DNA from: Candidatus Atribacteria bacterium
GTDB lineage: Bacteria; Atribacterota; Atribacteria; Atribacterales; Atribacteraceae
Direction: 5' to 3'
NCBI GenBank assembly: GCA_018056205.1
Contig: JAGPGC010000036.1
Location: 1 to 8,731 of the forward strand
Length of the DNA stretch: 8,731 bases
Shown here: piece by piece, positions 1 to 6,212 of the stretch
How positions within the stretch are numbered: position 1 is the stretch's first letter
Layout: each line of letters starts with the position of its first letter
The notes under the pieces: model-generated
Told to the model about the DNA's origin: nothing
Seen by the model: the letters and a program-made list of their open reading frames with translations, nothing else
The model's database searches: none
Program-made: the position numbers and the translations under genes

Positions 1-162
1 GAAAGAATACCGATAAAAGTTGGTCTAAGAAATGATGAATTTTTTGAAATTTTAGCAGGTCTTGGAAAAGATAAAGAGGTAATGATTCCTTCCATTAATA
101 TCAAATCAACTCAATCCAATCAGGGTCCGATGGGAATGGGTGGGCCACCTCCCGGAATGTAA
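1..162 (+). CDS. Efflux periplasmic adaptor subunit (HlyD/MacA-like), C-terminal end only
   Basis: Frame 1 is open from the window edge to TAA at 160-162 and gives 53 residues, so the start lies upstream of the window. The segment beginning ERIPIKVGLRNDEFFEILAGL and running on to GKDKEVMIP matches the style of the membrane-proximal end of RND/ABC efflux adaptors, where a phrase of the type 'V..G..d...veI..GL..Gd.Vv' is usual. The protein ends in a Gly/Met/Pro-rich tail, GPMGMGGPPPGM. Family members bridge the inner-membrane permease and an outer-membrane TolC channel. The ABC ATPase starts 28 bases downstream, so this is the first visible gene of an adaptor-ATPase-permease operon. The assignment rests on a short C-terminus plus gene order. 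The family is likely, the substrate unknown. Confidence 0.75.
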   Translation, partial: ERIPIKVGLRNDEFFEILAGLGKDKEVMIPSINIKSTQSNQGPMGMGGPPPGM

Positions 163-190
163 GAATAAATATTACCTACAGGAGAATATC

Positions 191-955
191 ATGAACGAAA
201 AATCCAATATACCGGTTATTGATGTTAGACAATTAGGAAAAATCTACTTTTTGGAAACAATTCAGGTTCAAGGCTTAAACAGTGTTACCTTTCAGATTTA
301 TCCTGGTGACTTTGTCTCAATCATGGGTCCATCTGGTTCTGGAAAGTCAACTCTGATGAATATTTTAGGATGTCTCGATACCCCGACCAGTGGTCAATAT
401 TTTCTTGACCAAGAAGAGGTATCCAACCTCAAAGAAAATCAATTGGCTTTGATCCGTAATCAGAAAATCGGTTTTGTTTTTCAGAGTTTTAATCTTTTAC
501 CAAAATTGAATGCTTTCCAAAATGTGGAGCTACCCCTGATTTATGCTGGTATCCCAAAAAACCAACGATGTGAGATTGTGGGTTCTCTTCTAGAAAAGGT
601 AGGACTCGAGCAAAGAAAATTTCATCGCCCCAATCAACTTTCTGGAGGTCAAATTCAGCGAGTGGCAATTGCCCGAGCCCTTGCCAACAATCCATCAATC
701 ATTCTCGCTGATGAACCAACTGGTAACTTGGATACCCGATCGGGAGAAGAAGTCATGGAAGTTTTTCAAAATTTAAATGAACAAGGAAAGACCATTTTAT
801 TAGTAACCCATGAACGGGACATTGCTCTTCATTCCAAAAGAATACTCCGTTTCCGTGATGGCTACTTAGAAAATGAAGAAATCGTTGATAACCCAACTAA
901 GGCGGTTGATTATCTTCACCAGATGAACTCAGAAGAAACCCTGGAGGCCAGTTAA
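191..955 (+). CDS. ABC transporter ATP-binding protein, MacB/LolD-type (efflux or lipoprotein-export class)
   Basis: This 254-residue nucleotide-binding subunit powers the adjacent permease by ATP hydrolysis on the cytoplasmic side. All ABC motifs are visible: Walker A GPSGSGKST (46-54, Lys52), Q-loop Gln98 in VFQSFNLLP, signature LSGGQIQRVAIARAL (150-164), Walker B ILADEPTGNLD (171-181, catalytic Glu175) and H-loop His207 in LLVTHE. The 'FNLLPKLNAFQNVELPL' stretch and 'PTGNLD' are typical of the MacB/LolD/FtsE group. An in-frame ATG exists at 140, inside the adaptor gene. The ATG at 191 is preferred because GGAG at 181-184 lies 6 bases before it and because it gives the usual family length. 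In E. coli MacB the ATPase is fused to the permease, whereas here it is a separate gene. The transported substrate cannot be read from the sequence. Confidence 0.93.
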   Translation: MNEKSNIPVIDVRQLGKIYFLETIQVQGLNSVTFQIYPGDFVSIMGPSGSGKSTLMNILGCLDTPTSGQYFLDQEEVSNLKENQLALIRNQKIGFVFQSFNLLPKLNAFQNVELPLIYAGIPKNQRCEIVGSLLEKVGLEQRKFHRPNQLSGGQIQRVAIARALANNPSIILADEPTGNLDTRSGEEVMEVFQNLNEQGKTILLVTHERDIALHSKRILRFRDGYLENEEIVDNPTKAVDYLHQMNSEETLEAS

Positions 956-960
956 CCTTT

Positions 961-2178
961 ATGAATATAATGGAAAAACTTCAAAGTGCTATTGCAAATG
1001 TTTTGTCTAATAAACTTCGTTCCTTCCTTACCATGTTAGGAATTATTATTGGAGTTGCAGCAGTCATAACTATGGTATCGGTTGGTCAAGGAATGCGATC
1101 GAATATTACCTCCCAAATTCAGAGTTTAGGATCGAACCGCTTAACCATAAGACCTGGATTCTCAAGAGTACCTCCCGGTATGGGAGTCATGCAAAGAGGT
1201 GGAATGAATATACTTACTTATGACCACTACTTAGGGCTACTTAATGCCCAAGTTAATGGGATAAAAAATATCGGAGCTCAAGCTTCGACTAATAAGGTTG
1301 TTACCTTTGGGAAAGAAAATACCAGAACTAGCATTATTGGAACTACACCCAATTATCCCGATCTTGAAAATTTTAAACCTGCCTTTGGACGTTTTTTTAG
1401 TCAATATGACTTGGATCATATGACCAGAGTTGTTGTATTAGGTCAAACGGTTGCCGAAGACCTTTTTGGTACAGTTAATAGTTCATACATTGGAAAAAAG
1501 ATAAAAATTGGAGACGTCAGTTTCACTGTAATTGGAATAATGGAGAAAAAAACTAGTATGGGTATGGACCGCGGTGATCAAGTGTTTATTCCTATAACCA
1601 CTGCTCAAAAAAGAATCACTGGAAGTAAATATATACAAACTATAACCGTAGAAACCAACACCATTGAAGATATGGATAGCGTCAGTGATTATTTGGAGGC
1701 ATATTTTTTGCGAAAATTAGATAACAACCCTAACAAATTTGATATTATGAACTCACAAGATATTTTAGATACCGTTACCAGTGTGACCGGTAGTATCACG
1801 CTTTTTTTAGTGATTATTTCTGGAATCTCATTGTTAGTTGGTGGTATCGGTATTATGAATATCATGTTGGTTTCGGTAACCGAGCGTACCCGGGAAATTG
1901 GATTACGGAAAGCTATTGGGGCTAAAACTACCGATATCCTCTCCCAGTTTATGATCGAAGCTTCAGTCTTGAGTTTTACTGGGGGATTGATCGGTATCAT
2001 TCTGGGAATATTAAGTTCTTTTGTTTTATCAAGGTTTTCCAGTTGGAACACAACAATTTCCTGGCCTTCAATAATGTATGCTCTTGGTATTTCCGTTGCT
2101 GTAGGTCTTTTTTTCGGAATATATCCAGCCCGCCGTGCTAGTCAACTCAATCCAATCACTGCATTACGTTTTGAATAA
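961..2178 (+). CDS. ABC transporter permease, MacB/FtsX family
   Basis: This 405-residue inner-membrane partner of the preceding ATPase starts 5 bases after that gene's stop, with GGAGG at 943-947. Four membrane segments are visible. TM1 is about 21-42 (FLTMLGIIIGVAAVITMVSVG), followed by a periplasmic domain of roughly 230 residues (MacB_PCD type). TM2 is about 277-305, TM3 about 329-357 and TM4 about 370-389. The block NIMLVSVTERTREIGLRKAIG (300-320) and the ending YPARRASQLNPITALRFE are hallmarks of MacB-like permeases. In the family this subunit is a mechanotransmitter that drives the periplasmic adaptor and TolC rather than a classical channel. The periplasmic loop carries a Pro/Gly/Met-rich stretch (PPGMGVMQRGGMN, 71-83) similar in composition to the tail of the adaptor. 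A second ATG at 970 is possible. The length and domain set are normal for a split MacB. Confidence 0.93.
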   Translation: MNIMEKLQSAIANVLSNKLRSFLTMLGIIIGVAAVITMVSVGQGMRSNITSQIQSLGSNRLTIRPGFSRVPPGMGVMQRGGMNILTYDHYLGLLNAQVNGIKNIGAQASTNKVVTFGKENTRTSIIGTTPNYPDLENFKPAFGRFFSQYDLDHMTRVVVLGQTVAEDLFGTVNSSYIGKKIKIGDVSFTVIGIMEKKTSMGMDRGDQVFIPITTAQKRITGSKYIQTITVETNTIEDMDSVSDYLEAYFLRKLDNNPNKFDIMNSQDILDTVTSVTGSITLFLVIISGISLLVGGIGIMNIMLVSVTERTREIGLRKAIGAKTTDILSQFMIEASVLSFTGGLIGIILGILSSFVLSRFSSWNTTISWPSIMYALGISVAVGLFFGIYPARRASQLNPITALRFE

Positions 2179-2297
2179 TTCTTAAAAACAGTGACCAATA
2201 AAAAATTATGGAAAAAATTCATAAAGAACTTCTTCTTATTTAATAAAATGGTAATTGATTAGTTAAATGTGCTTAATTTTTTTAGGATTGGAAAAAT

Positions 2298-2549
2298 ATG
2301 TCTTTAAGAAAAGAAAGTAAAAAATATCAATTCCCCTCTTTAATATTTGAGATAGTGGTTATGTTATTGGTTCTGTTGCCAGTTCTAACCGCTCTTGCTG
2401 AGGAAGTTAAGAGCACTCCCTTAACTCTTTCCGAAACAGTGAAAATTGCTTTAGAAAATGCAAAAGCTAAATATTTATTAGGAATGTCTCTGGAAGAACG
2501 GATGAGAGTATTTTCAGATGATGAATCAGAACCAGTTACTCAAAACTAA
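2298..2549 (+). CDS. Small secreted protein resembling the N-terminus of a TolC-family outer-membrane efflux protein (probable remnant)
   Basis: The ORF is 83 residues long. Residues 1-15 are basic, 16-33 are hydrophobic (IFEIVVMLLVLLPVLTAL), and LTALA|EE gives a good signal-peptidase I site after Ala34. Directly after it comes TPLTLSETVKIALENA (40-55). This is the usual opening of mature TolC/OEP proteins ('ltL.eai..AL.nN'). The rest of a TolC (about 400 residues) is absent: the ORF ends at 2549 and about 125 bases later the response regulator begins. The tail (56-83) is charged and unlike TolC. AGGA at 2284-2287 is a possible ribosome site. Position after the adaptor/ATPase/permease genes is where a TolC gene is often found, which supports a decayed or internally deleted tolC. 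Alternatively it is a functional small periplasmic protein. The resemblance to TolC was judged by eye. Confidence 0.55.
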   Translation: MSLRKESKKYQFPSLIFEIVVMLLVLLPVLTALAEEVKSTPLTLSETVKIALENAKAKYLLGMSLEERMRVFSDDESEPVTQN

Positions 2550-2603
2550 TCAATAGACGAAGAAATATCACCAATTCATCAGTAAAATTAAAGTTTAAGG
2601 CTT

Positions 2604-2633
2604 TTTATAATTTTCATTTTATTAACCTATAAT
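2604..2633 (+). promoter_or_regulatory. Possible promoter of the two-component operon
   Basis: A perfect TATAAT (-10) lies at 2628-2633. The best -35 is weak (TTTATA, 2604-2609, spacer 18). A start near 2640 would give a leader of about 35 bases before the regulator ATG at 2675. The region is very AT-rich, so a chance TATAAT is quite possible. Confidence 0.35.
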
Positions 2634-2674
2634 TAAGCTTGATATCTCAAGCTAAGATAATAAAGGATCTGAGA

Positions 2675-3352
2675 ATGAAGTATCTTATCTATTTAGTCGA
2701 AGACGAAGAGAACCTTAATCAACTCTTAACCTCCTATTTAAAAAATGAAGGATGGGAAGTACATTCATTCCTTACGGGAAGCGAGGCTCAAAAAAATATC
2801 ACCAAAATACCACACTTATGGATACTAGATATTATGCTACCGGATATCGATGGTTATCAAATTATTCGAGAAATTAAAACCTATTCCCCGGAAATCCCGG
2901 TGATTTTCATTTCTGCCCGCGATGCTGACCTTGACCGGATAGTCGGTTTGGAAATGGGAAGTGATGATTACCTTCCCAAGCCCTTTCTTCCTCGGGAATT
3001 AGTAATTCGAAGCCGAAAAATCTTAGAAAGAACTTATGAAAAAAGCAATTATTCTAAAATGTCAAGTATTATTGAACTACCTCCCTATACTATCGATCTA
3101 ATTGCTCGAAATGTCCACCGAGAGGATCAACTTATCGATTTGACTTCGAAAGAATTTGATCTTCTTTGTTTTTTTGTGGAAAACCCCGGAAAAGCTCTTA
3201 CTCGTAAACAAATTATTGAGAAAGTTTGGGGAATAGATTATTTTGGAACTGATCGAGCCGTGGATGATTTACTTCGCCGCCTTCGAAGGAAAATCCCTGA
3301 AATCCGGATTGAAACAATTTATGGCTTCGGTTACCGACTGGTGTCATCATGA
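2675..3352 (+). CDS. Response regulator, OmpR/PhoB family
   Basis: This 225-residue cytoplasmic DNA-binding regulator is switched on by phosphorylation from the partner kinase encoded next. The N-terminal receiver domain (about 1-115) shows the acidic pair Asp10/Glu11 (LVEDEE), phospho-acceptor Asp52 in LDIMLPDIDG, Ser80 in VIFISARD and Lys102 in YLPKPF. The C-terminal winged helix (about 130-225) contains LTSKEFDLLCFFVENPGKALTRKQIIEKVWG and ends ETIYGFGYRLVSS, typical of OmpR-family DNA-binding domains. The reading frame extends upstream to a TTG at 2639, but ATG 2675 is chosen. AAAGGA (2662-2667) is 7 bases before it, and the protein then begins directly at the receiver fold with normal family length. 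The stop overlaps the kinase start as ATGA. The target genes are not shown by the sequence. The efflux operon just upstream is the obvious candidate. Confidence 0.95.
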   Translation: MKYLIYLVEDEENLNQLLTSYLKNEGWEVHSFLTGSEAQKNITKIPHLWILDIMLPDIDGYQIIREIKTYSPEIPVIFISARDADLDRIVGLEMGSDDYLPKPFLPRELVIRSRKILERTYEKSNYSKMSSIIELPPYTIDLIARNVHREDQLIDLTSKEFDLLCFFVENPGKALTRKQIIEKVWGIDYFGTDRAVDDLLRRLRRKIPEIRIETIYGFGYRLVSS

Positions 3353-4698
3353 AATTGAAAAACTTACCTTTGGCTATCCAAATTTGGTTGATTTTTGCTC
3401 TTTTGATCATTGTTATAACTGCTGTTCTGCTATTGATTATTCCTTTTTCACTGGATCGTTTTTTTACCAACGAAATTTATGCTAATATTGAGAATGGTCA
3501 GGAAATTTTTCAATCAGGGGAAATTTGGCAGTTTCCTCGTAATTTACCTCACATCGAAAATGATAAAGCCGACCAAAACATTCGAACAGTAAGACACATT
3601 TTATTCAATAATAACAAACAATTTTTCCCACCTAATCCGCTTCCTAGACCATTTTTAGAGAACTTTATCCAACAAGCTCTAGCGCAAGAAATGGATTTAA
3701 AACGCTATCAGGAATTCATCAGAGGGAATCGTATGTTTTACGTCATTCGTCGGATAACAACACCTACAAATACTTTTTATTTACTTTCTTATATGTGGGA
3801 TAGCTATCGGCAAAATTTAGTTCATACTCTCTTTCTTCAGCTTTCTTTGGTAATGGGAGTGGTATTCACTTTAAGTTGGATTCCAGCCATTATAATAGCA
3901 AAATATCTCACTAAACCTTTAGTTATTTTGGAAAAACATGTTAGCCAAATAGCTAAGCAAAACTGGGAAGAACCAGTAACTATTCAACGAGAAGATGAGA
4001 TTGGTCGTTTAGCTAAGTCGATCGAAGTATTAAGGAACCGTTTAATTAGACAAAGCGAAATACAACAAAATTCCCTACAAAACATTTCTCATGCTCTTAA
4101 AACTCCAGTAATGGTCATCCGCAGTTATGCTCAATCAATTCTTGATGGGATTTTCCCCAAAGGAAGCTTGGAGGCGTCAGTCTTAGTAATTGACCAAGAA
4201 GCAGAGCGCTTGGAAAAGAGAAACCGGGATCTTTTATATTTAACCAAACTTGATGTCCTTAACCCAACCAATCAATCTCAAGAGCAATATCGATTTGATG
4301 AACTCATTATAGATATCATAAATCGTTTCCAAGTAAGAAGAAAAGATATCAAATGGCTTTCTAATCTTGAAAAAATTAACTATTCTGGTGATTATGATCA
4401 GTGGACCGTAGCCTTAGAAAATTTATTAGATAATCAGGTACGTTATGCTCATAATACCATATCAATTTCACTCAAGGCTCAACCCAACTCTCAAATTCTC
4501 ATCCAAATTGGAAATGATGGACCTCCTATTGAAGAAAAAACTATGAAAACACTTTTTGAAAAATTTCATCCTGGAATCAAAGGAGAATTTGGTCTCGGTC
4601 TATCCATTACTGCCCAAATTATTAAGCTTCATGGTGGTACAATTACCGCTGCCAACCAGGAAGACGGAGTAGTATTTTCTATTATAATACCAGCTTAA
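3349..4698 (+). CDS. Sensor histidine kinase (HAMP, HisKA, HATPase_c)
   Basis: This 449-residue inner-membrane sensor phosphorylates the response regulator encoded just before it (4-base ATGA overlap, so probably translationally coupled). TM1 is about 12-34, an extracytoplasmic sensor region about 35-158, TM2 about 160-184, and a HAMP linker about 185-238 with EDEIGRLAKSIEVLRNRL. The HisKA H-box is NISHALKTPVMVI with phospho-acceptor His248. The ATPase domain has the N-box NLLDN (358-362), the G1 motif GNDGPP (Asp390), LFEKF, and the G2 motif FGLGLS (414-419), and the protein ends at a normal point (VFSIIIPA). The residue after the active His is Ala249, where most HisKA kinases have Glu or Asp, while Thr252 is kept. 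The sensor domain is not one I recognise, so the signal is unknown. Cationic peptides, antibiotics or envelope damage would fit the neighbourhood only by inference. Confidence 0.93.
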   Translation: MKLKNLPLAIQIWLIFALLIIVITAVLLLIIPFSLDRFFTNEIYANIENGQEIFQSGEIWQFPRNLPHIENDKADQNIRTVRHILFNNNKQFFPPNPLPRPFLENFIQQALAQEMDLKRYQEFIRGNRMFYVIRRITTPTNTFYLLSYMWDSYRQNLVHTLFLQLSLVMGVVFTLSWIPAIIIAKYLTKPLVILEKHVSQIAKQNWEEPVTIQREDEIGRLAKSIEVLRNRLIRQSEIQQNSLQNISHALKTPVMVIRSYAQSILDGIFPKGSLEASVLVIDQEAERLEKRNRDLLYLTKLDVLNPTNQSQEQYRFDELIIDIINRFQVRRKDIKWLSNLEKINYSGDYDQWTVALENLLDNQVRYAHNTISISLKAQPNSQILIQIGNDGPPIEEKTMKTLFEKFHPGIKGEFGLGLSITAQIIKLHGGTITAANQEDGVVFSIIIPA

Positions 4699-4707
4699 AA
4701 ATAGTGG

Positions 4708-4723
4708 ATAATTATTCAATTAT
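4708..4723. terminator. Weak AT-only hairpin between convergent kinase and ddl genes
   Basis: ATAATT (4708-4713) and AATTAT (4718-4723) can pair around a 4-base loop in the 21-base gap between the two stop codons. The hairpin overlaps the ddl stop (4720-4722). There is no GC pair in the stem and no good U-tract on either strand, so this could only be a poor bidirectional terminator. It may well be chance in AT-rich DNA. Confidence 0.2.
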
Positions 4724-5823
4724 TCTTCATAGGAGGTTTTTAATTTCTGATCCCGATTTGCTCGTTCTAAAGCTAACTCAATAAGACGAGTTATTAAGTC
4801 TTTATAAGGTAAACCACTTGCCTCCCAAAGCTTGGGATACATACTGATCTGAGTAAAACCGGGGATAGTGTTCACTTCGTTTACCAAGAGTTCATCATTT
4901 TCCTGCAAGAAAAAGTCAACTCGAGCCATCCCTTCGATTTCTAATACTTGGAAAACCTTTATAGCCATTTCTTGAACTTTTTTAATTAAATGGTTGGGTA
5001 GCTTGGAGGGGATTTCAAGAATAGCACCGTTTTCATCAAGATATTTCGCTTCGTAGGAATAAAATTCATGATTTGGTTTTATTTCACCCGGCAGTGAGGC
5101 TATCGGATGTTCATTACCTAAAACTGAACACTCGATTTCTCGGCCAAATATGCATTTTTCTATTAATACCTTATGGTCATAAAGAAACGCTTTCTCTAAG
5201 GCTGGTTTAATTTCATCAATGGTCTTTACTTTGCTTATTCCCACCGAGGAACCTAAATTCACTGGTTTTACAAAAAGGGGGAGATTGAATTCTTTATAAA
5301 TTTGAAGCGGATCTACCATATTTCTATTGACTTGCCGAATAACTCGAAAATTTGGGATGGGAATTTTGGCATCACGTAAAAGGCGTTTGGTTACTTCTTT
5401 ATCCATTCCAATGGCTGATCCAAGTATTCCGGCACCAACGAAGGGAATTCCGGAAAGTTTTAAAAACCCTTGGATTGATCCATCTTCACCATTGGTACCA
5501 TGTAAAACGGGGAATATCACATCAACCGGTTTTGATTCTTTTTGCTTTGAAATTTGGTATAAAAAATCGACTTTTTGGCCAGGTACTAATGCTAATTGAT
5601 TAGTCTCGTTGGTAAATGATTTCAATCGATGAGTAGTTTTACTTTCAAGAAAGATTTCACTATCACTAAAATGCCACCCACCTTGTTTATCAATACCGAT
5701 AAGTACAACCTCATATCTATCCTTATCAATAGCTTGGTAGATGCTCCTTGCCGATAATATTGATATTTCGTGTTCAACCGACTGACCACCAAATAATATT
5801 CCCACTCTAATTTTTGATTTCAA
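4720..5823 (-). CDS. ddl: D-alanine--D-alanine ligase
   Basis: This 367-residue ATP-grasp enzyme joins two D-Ala in the cytoplasm for the peptidoglycan stem peptide. Visible signatures are GGQSVEHEIS (12-21, Glu17), LHGTNGEDG (108-116), SAIGMDK (136-142), FVKPVNLGSSVGISKV (184-199), the omega-loop HEFYSYEAKY (252-261) and the metal-binding end RVDFF...NEVNTIPGFT (Asp303, Glu316, Asn318). The Tyr-rich omega-loop is that of true D-Ala-D-Ala ligases rather than VanA-type D-Ala-D-Lac ligases, so nothing suggests glycopeptide resistance. Length fits the longer DdlA-like branch. The start is TTG: the codon just before it is an in-frame TAG, AAGGAG lies at 5835-5840 (11 bases upstream), and the protein begins MKSKIRVGILFGG as expected. 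Two TATAAT matches occur upstream on the minus strand (5856-5861 and 5865-5870), without a convincing -35. It converges on the kinase gene. Confidence 0.96.
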   Translation of the reverse strand: MKSKIRVGILFGGQSVEHEISILSARSIYQAIDKDRYEVVLIGIDKQGGWHFSDSEIFLESKTTHRLKSFTNETNQLALVPGQKVDFLYQISKQKESKPVDVIFPVLHGTNGEDGSIQGFLKLSGIPFVGAGILGSAIGMDKEVTKRLLRDAKIPIPNFRVIRQVNRNMVDPLQIYKEFNLPLFVKPVNLGSSVGISKVKTIDEIKPALEKAFLYDHKVLIEKCIFGREIECSVLGNEHPIASLPGEIKPNHEFYSYEAKYLDENGAILEIPSKLPNHLIKKVQEMAIKVFQVLEIEGMARVDFFLQENDELLVNEVNTIPGFTQISMYPKLWEASGLPYKDLITRLIELALERANRDQKLKTSYEE

Positions 5824-5915
5824 CTATGTGTTAACTCCTTTATAAACCAAAAAGTATTATAAGAATTATATACTATATTAAGGAATTGTATTATCCCATC
5901 CTGAAAATACAGTTA

Positions 5916-5940
5916 CGAGTGATGAGTGAACAGTAATGAG
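5916..5940. repeat. Short degenerate direct repeat of a GAGTGATGAGTGA type
   Basis: The segment is built of near-repeats of GAGTGATGAG / AGTGAACAG / AGTAATGAG, a phased pattern unlike the neighbouring sequence. It directly precedes the GC-rich palindrome and may belong to the same dispersed element. Function unknown. Confidence 0.3.
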
Positions 5941-5951
5941 TTTAAATGCCA

Positions 5952-6054
5952 CCCTCATCCTCACCTTCTCCCATCCAGGGAGAAGGAACTATTTCATTCT
6001 TTTTATTTATTTTTTTCCCTCGCCCCTTGGTGGGAGAGGGTTAGGGTGAGGGGG
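5952..6054. repeat. GC-rich compound inverted repeat (REP/MITE-like dispersed repeat)
   Basis: The two halves are imperfect inverted copies. CCCTCATCC (5952-5960) opposes GGGTGAGGG (6044-6052), and the inner blocks also match when one half is reversed. Each half also contains its own hairpin. On the left, CCTTCTCCC (5964-5972) and GGGAGAAGG (5978-5986) form a perfect 9-bp stem with loop ATCCA. On the right, CCCTCGCCC (6017-6025) and GGGAGAGGG (6032-6040) form a 9-position stem with one mismatch. An AT-rich spacer (about 5990-6016) separates them. The CCCTCACCCTAACCCTCTCCC style is familiar from short dispersed palindromes in many bacterial genomes. That it is multi-copy here is inference, since only one copy lies in the window. 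Strong cruciform or RNA hairpin potential is certain. No transposase is present. Confidence 0.75.
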
Positions 6055-6134
6055 ATACCTATTTTCATTGTCATCTGGTACTGCTATGCAGCATGAGGTT
6101 TTATCCTAACGTGGTCTTATATTAGAACCTTATA

Positions 6135-6164
6135 TTTACAGCGAGACTAAAAAAAAGATACAAT
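6135..6164 (+). promoter_or_regulatory. Probable sigma-70-type promoter of the DNA polymerase gene
   Basis: TTTACA (6135-6140) is one base from the -35 consensus. An 18-base spacer leads to TACAAT (6159-6164), one base from the -10 consensus. Transcription would begin near 6171, leaving a leader of about 42 bases before the TTG start at 6213. Confidence 0.5.
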
Positions 6165-6177
6165 GTTTACAGTATCT
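6156..6177. promoter_or_regulatory. Inverted repeat over the -10/start region (possible operator)
   Basis: AGATAC (6156-6161) and GTATCT (6172-6177) are perfect reverse complements separated by 10 bases, a centre-to-centre distance of 16. They straddle the proposed -10 box and transcript start of the polymerase promoter, which is where a repressor dimer could bind. A short AT-rich palindrome can arise by chance. Confidence 0.3.
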
Positions 6178-6212
6178 AATTTAAAATAAGATAAGAAAGG
6201 ATTTATTCAGCC

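Larger units (their letters stand above)
5824..6212. other. Non-coding divergent region between ddl and the DNA polymerase gene
   Basis: These 389 bases separate two divergently transcribed genes and contain no credible ORF or tRNA. In order they hold the AT-rich ddl leader (to about 5885), a simple GAGTGATGAGTGA-like stretch (5916-5940), a GC-rich compound palindrome (5952-6054), an unassigned segment that includes the small inverted repeat CTGC-tat-GCAG, and the promoter area of the polymerase (6135-6212). The GC-rich patch stands out sharply from the AT-rich surroundings. Confidence 0.7.

Noticed and set aside
140..190. Earlier ATG at 140 as the start of the ABC ATPase.
   Set aside because: It lies inside the adaptor coding region. 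ATG 191 has GGAG at 6 bases spacing and gives the normal N-terminus.
2179..2297. A terminator or promoter after the permease gene.
   Set aside because: The gap has a U-rich run (about 2276-2283) but no convincing hairpin before it and no paired -35/-10 boxes that stand above the AT-rich background.
2639..2674. TTG at 2639 as the start of the response regulator.
   Set aside because: ATG 2675 has AAAGGA at 7 bases spacing and begins directly at the receiver fold. A TTG start at 2639 would also sit at or before the predicted transcript start.
3243..3485. Overlapping open frames across the regulator/kinase junction and inside other genes (for example 5327-5603, 1689-2051, 7524-7766).
   Set aside because: They are shadows of well-supported genes, with no ribosome sites or recognisable protein features.
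4720..5823. A Van-type D-Ala-D-Lac ligase beside a two-component system (glycopeptide resistance cluster).
   Set aside because: The omega-loop is the Tyr-rich HEFYSYEAKY of normal Ddl, the gene is convergent with the kinase, and no vanH or vanX homologue is present.
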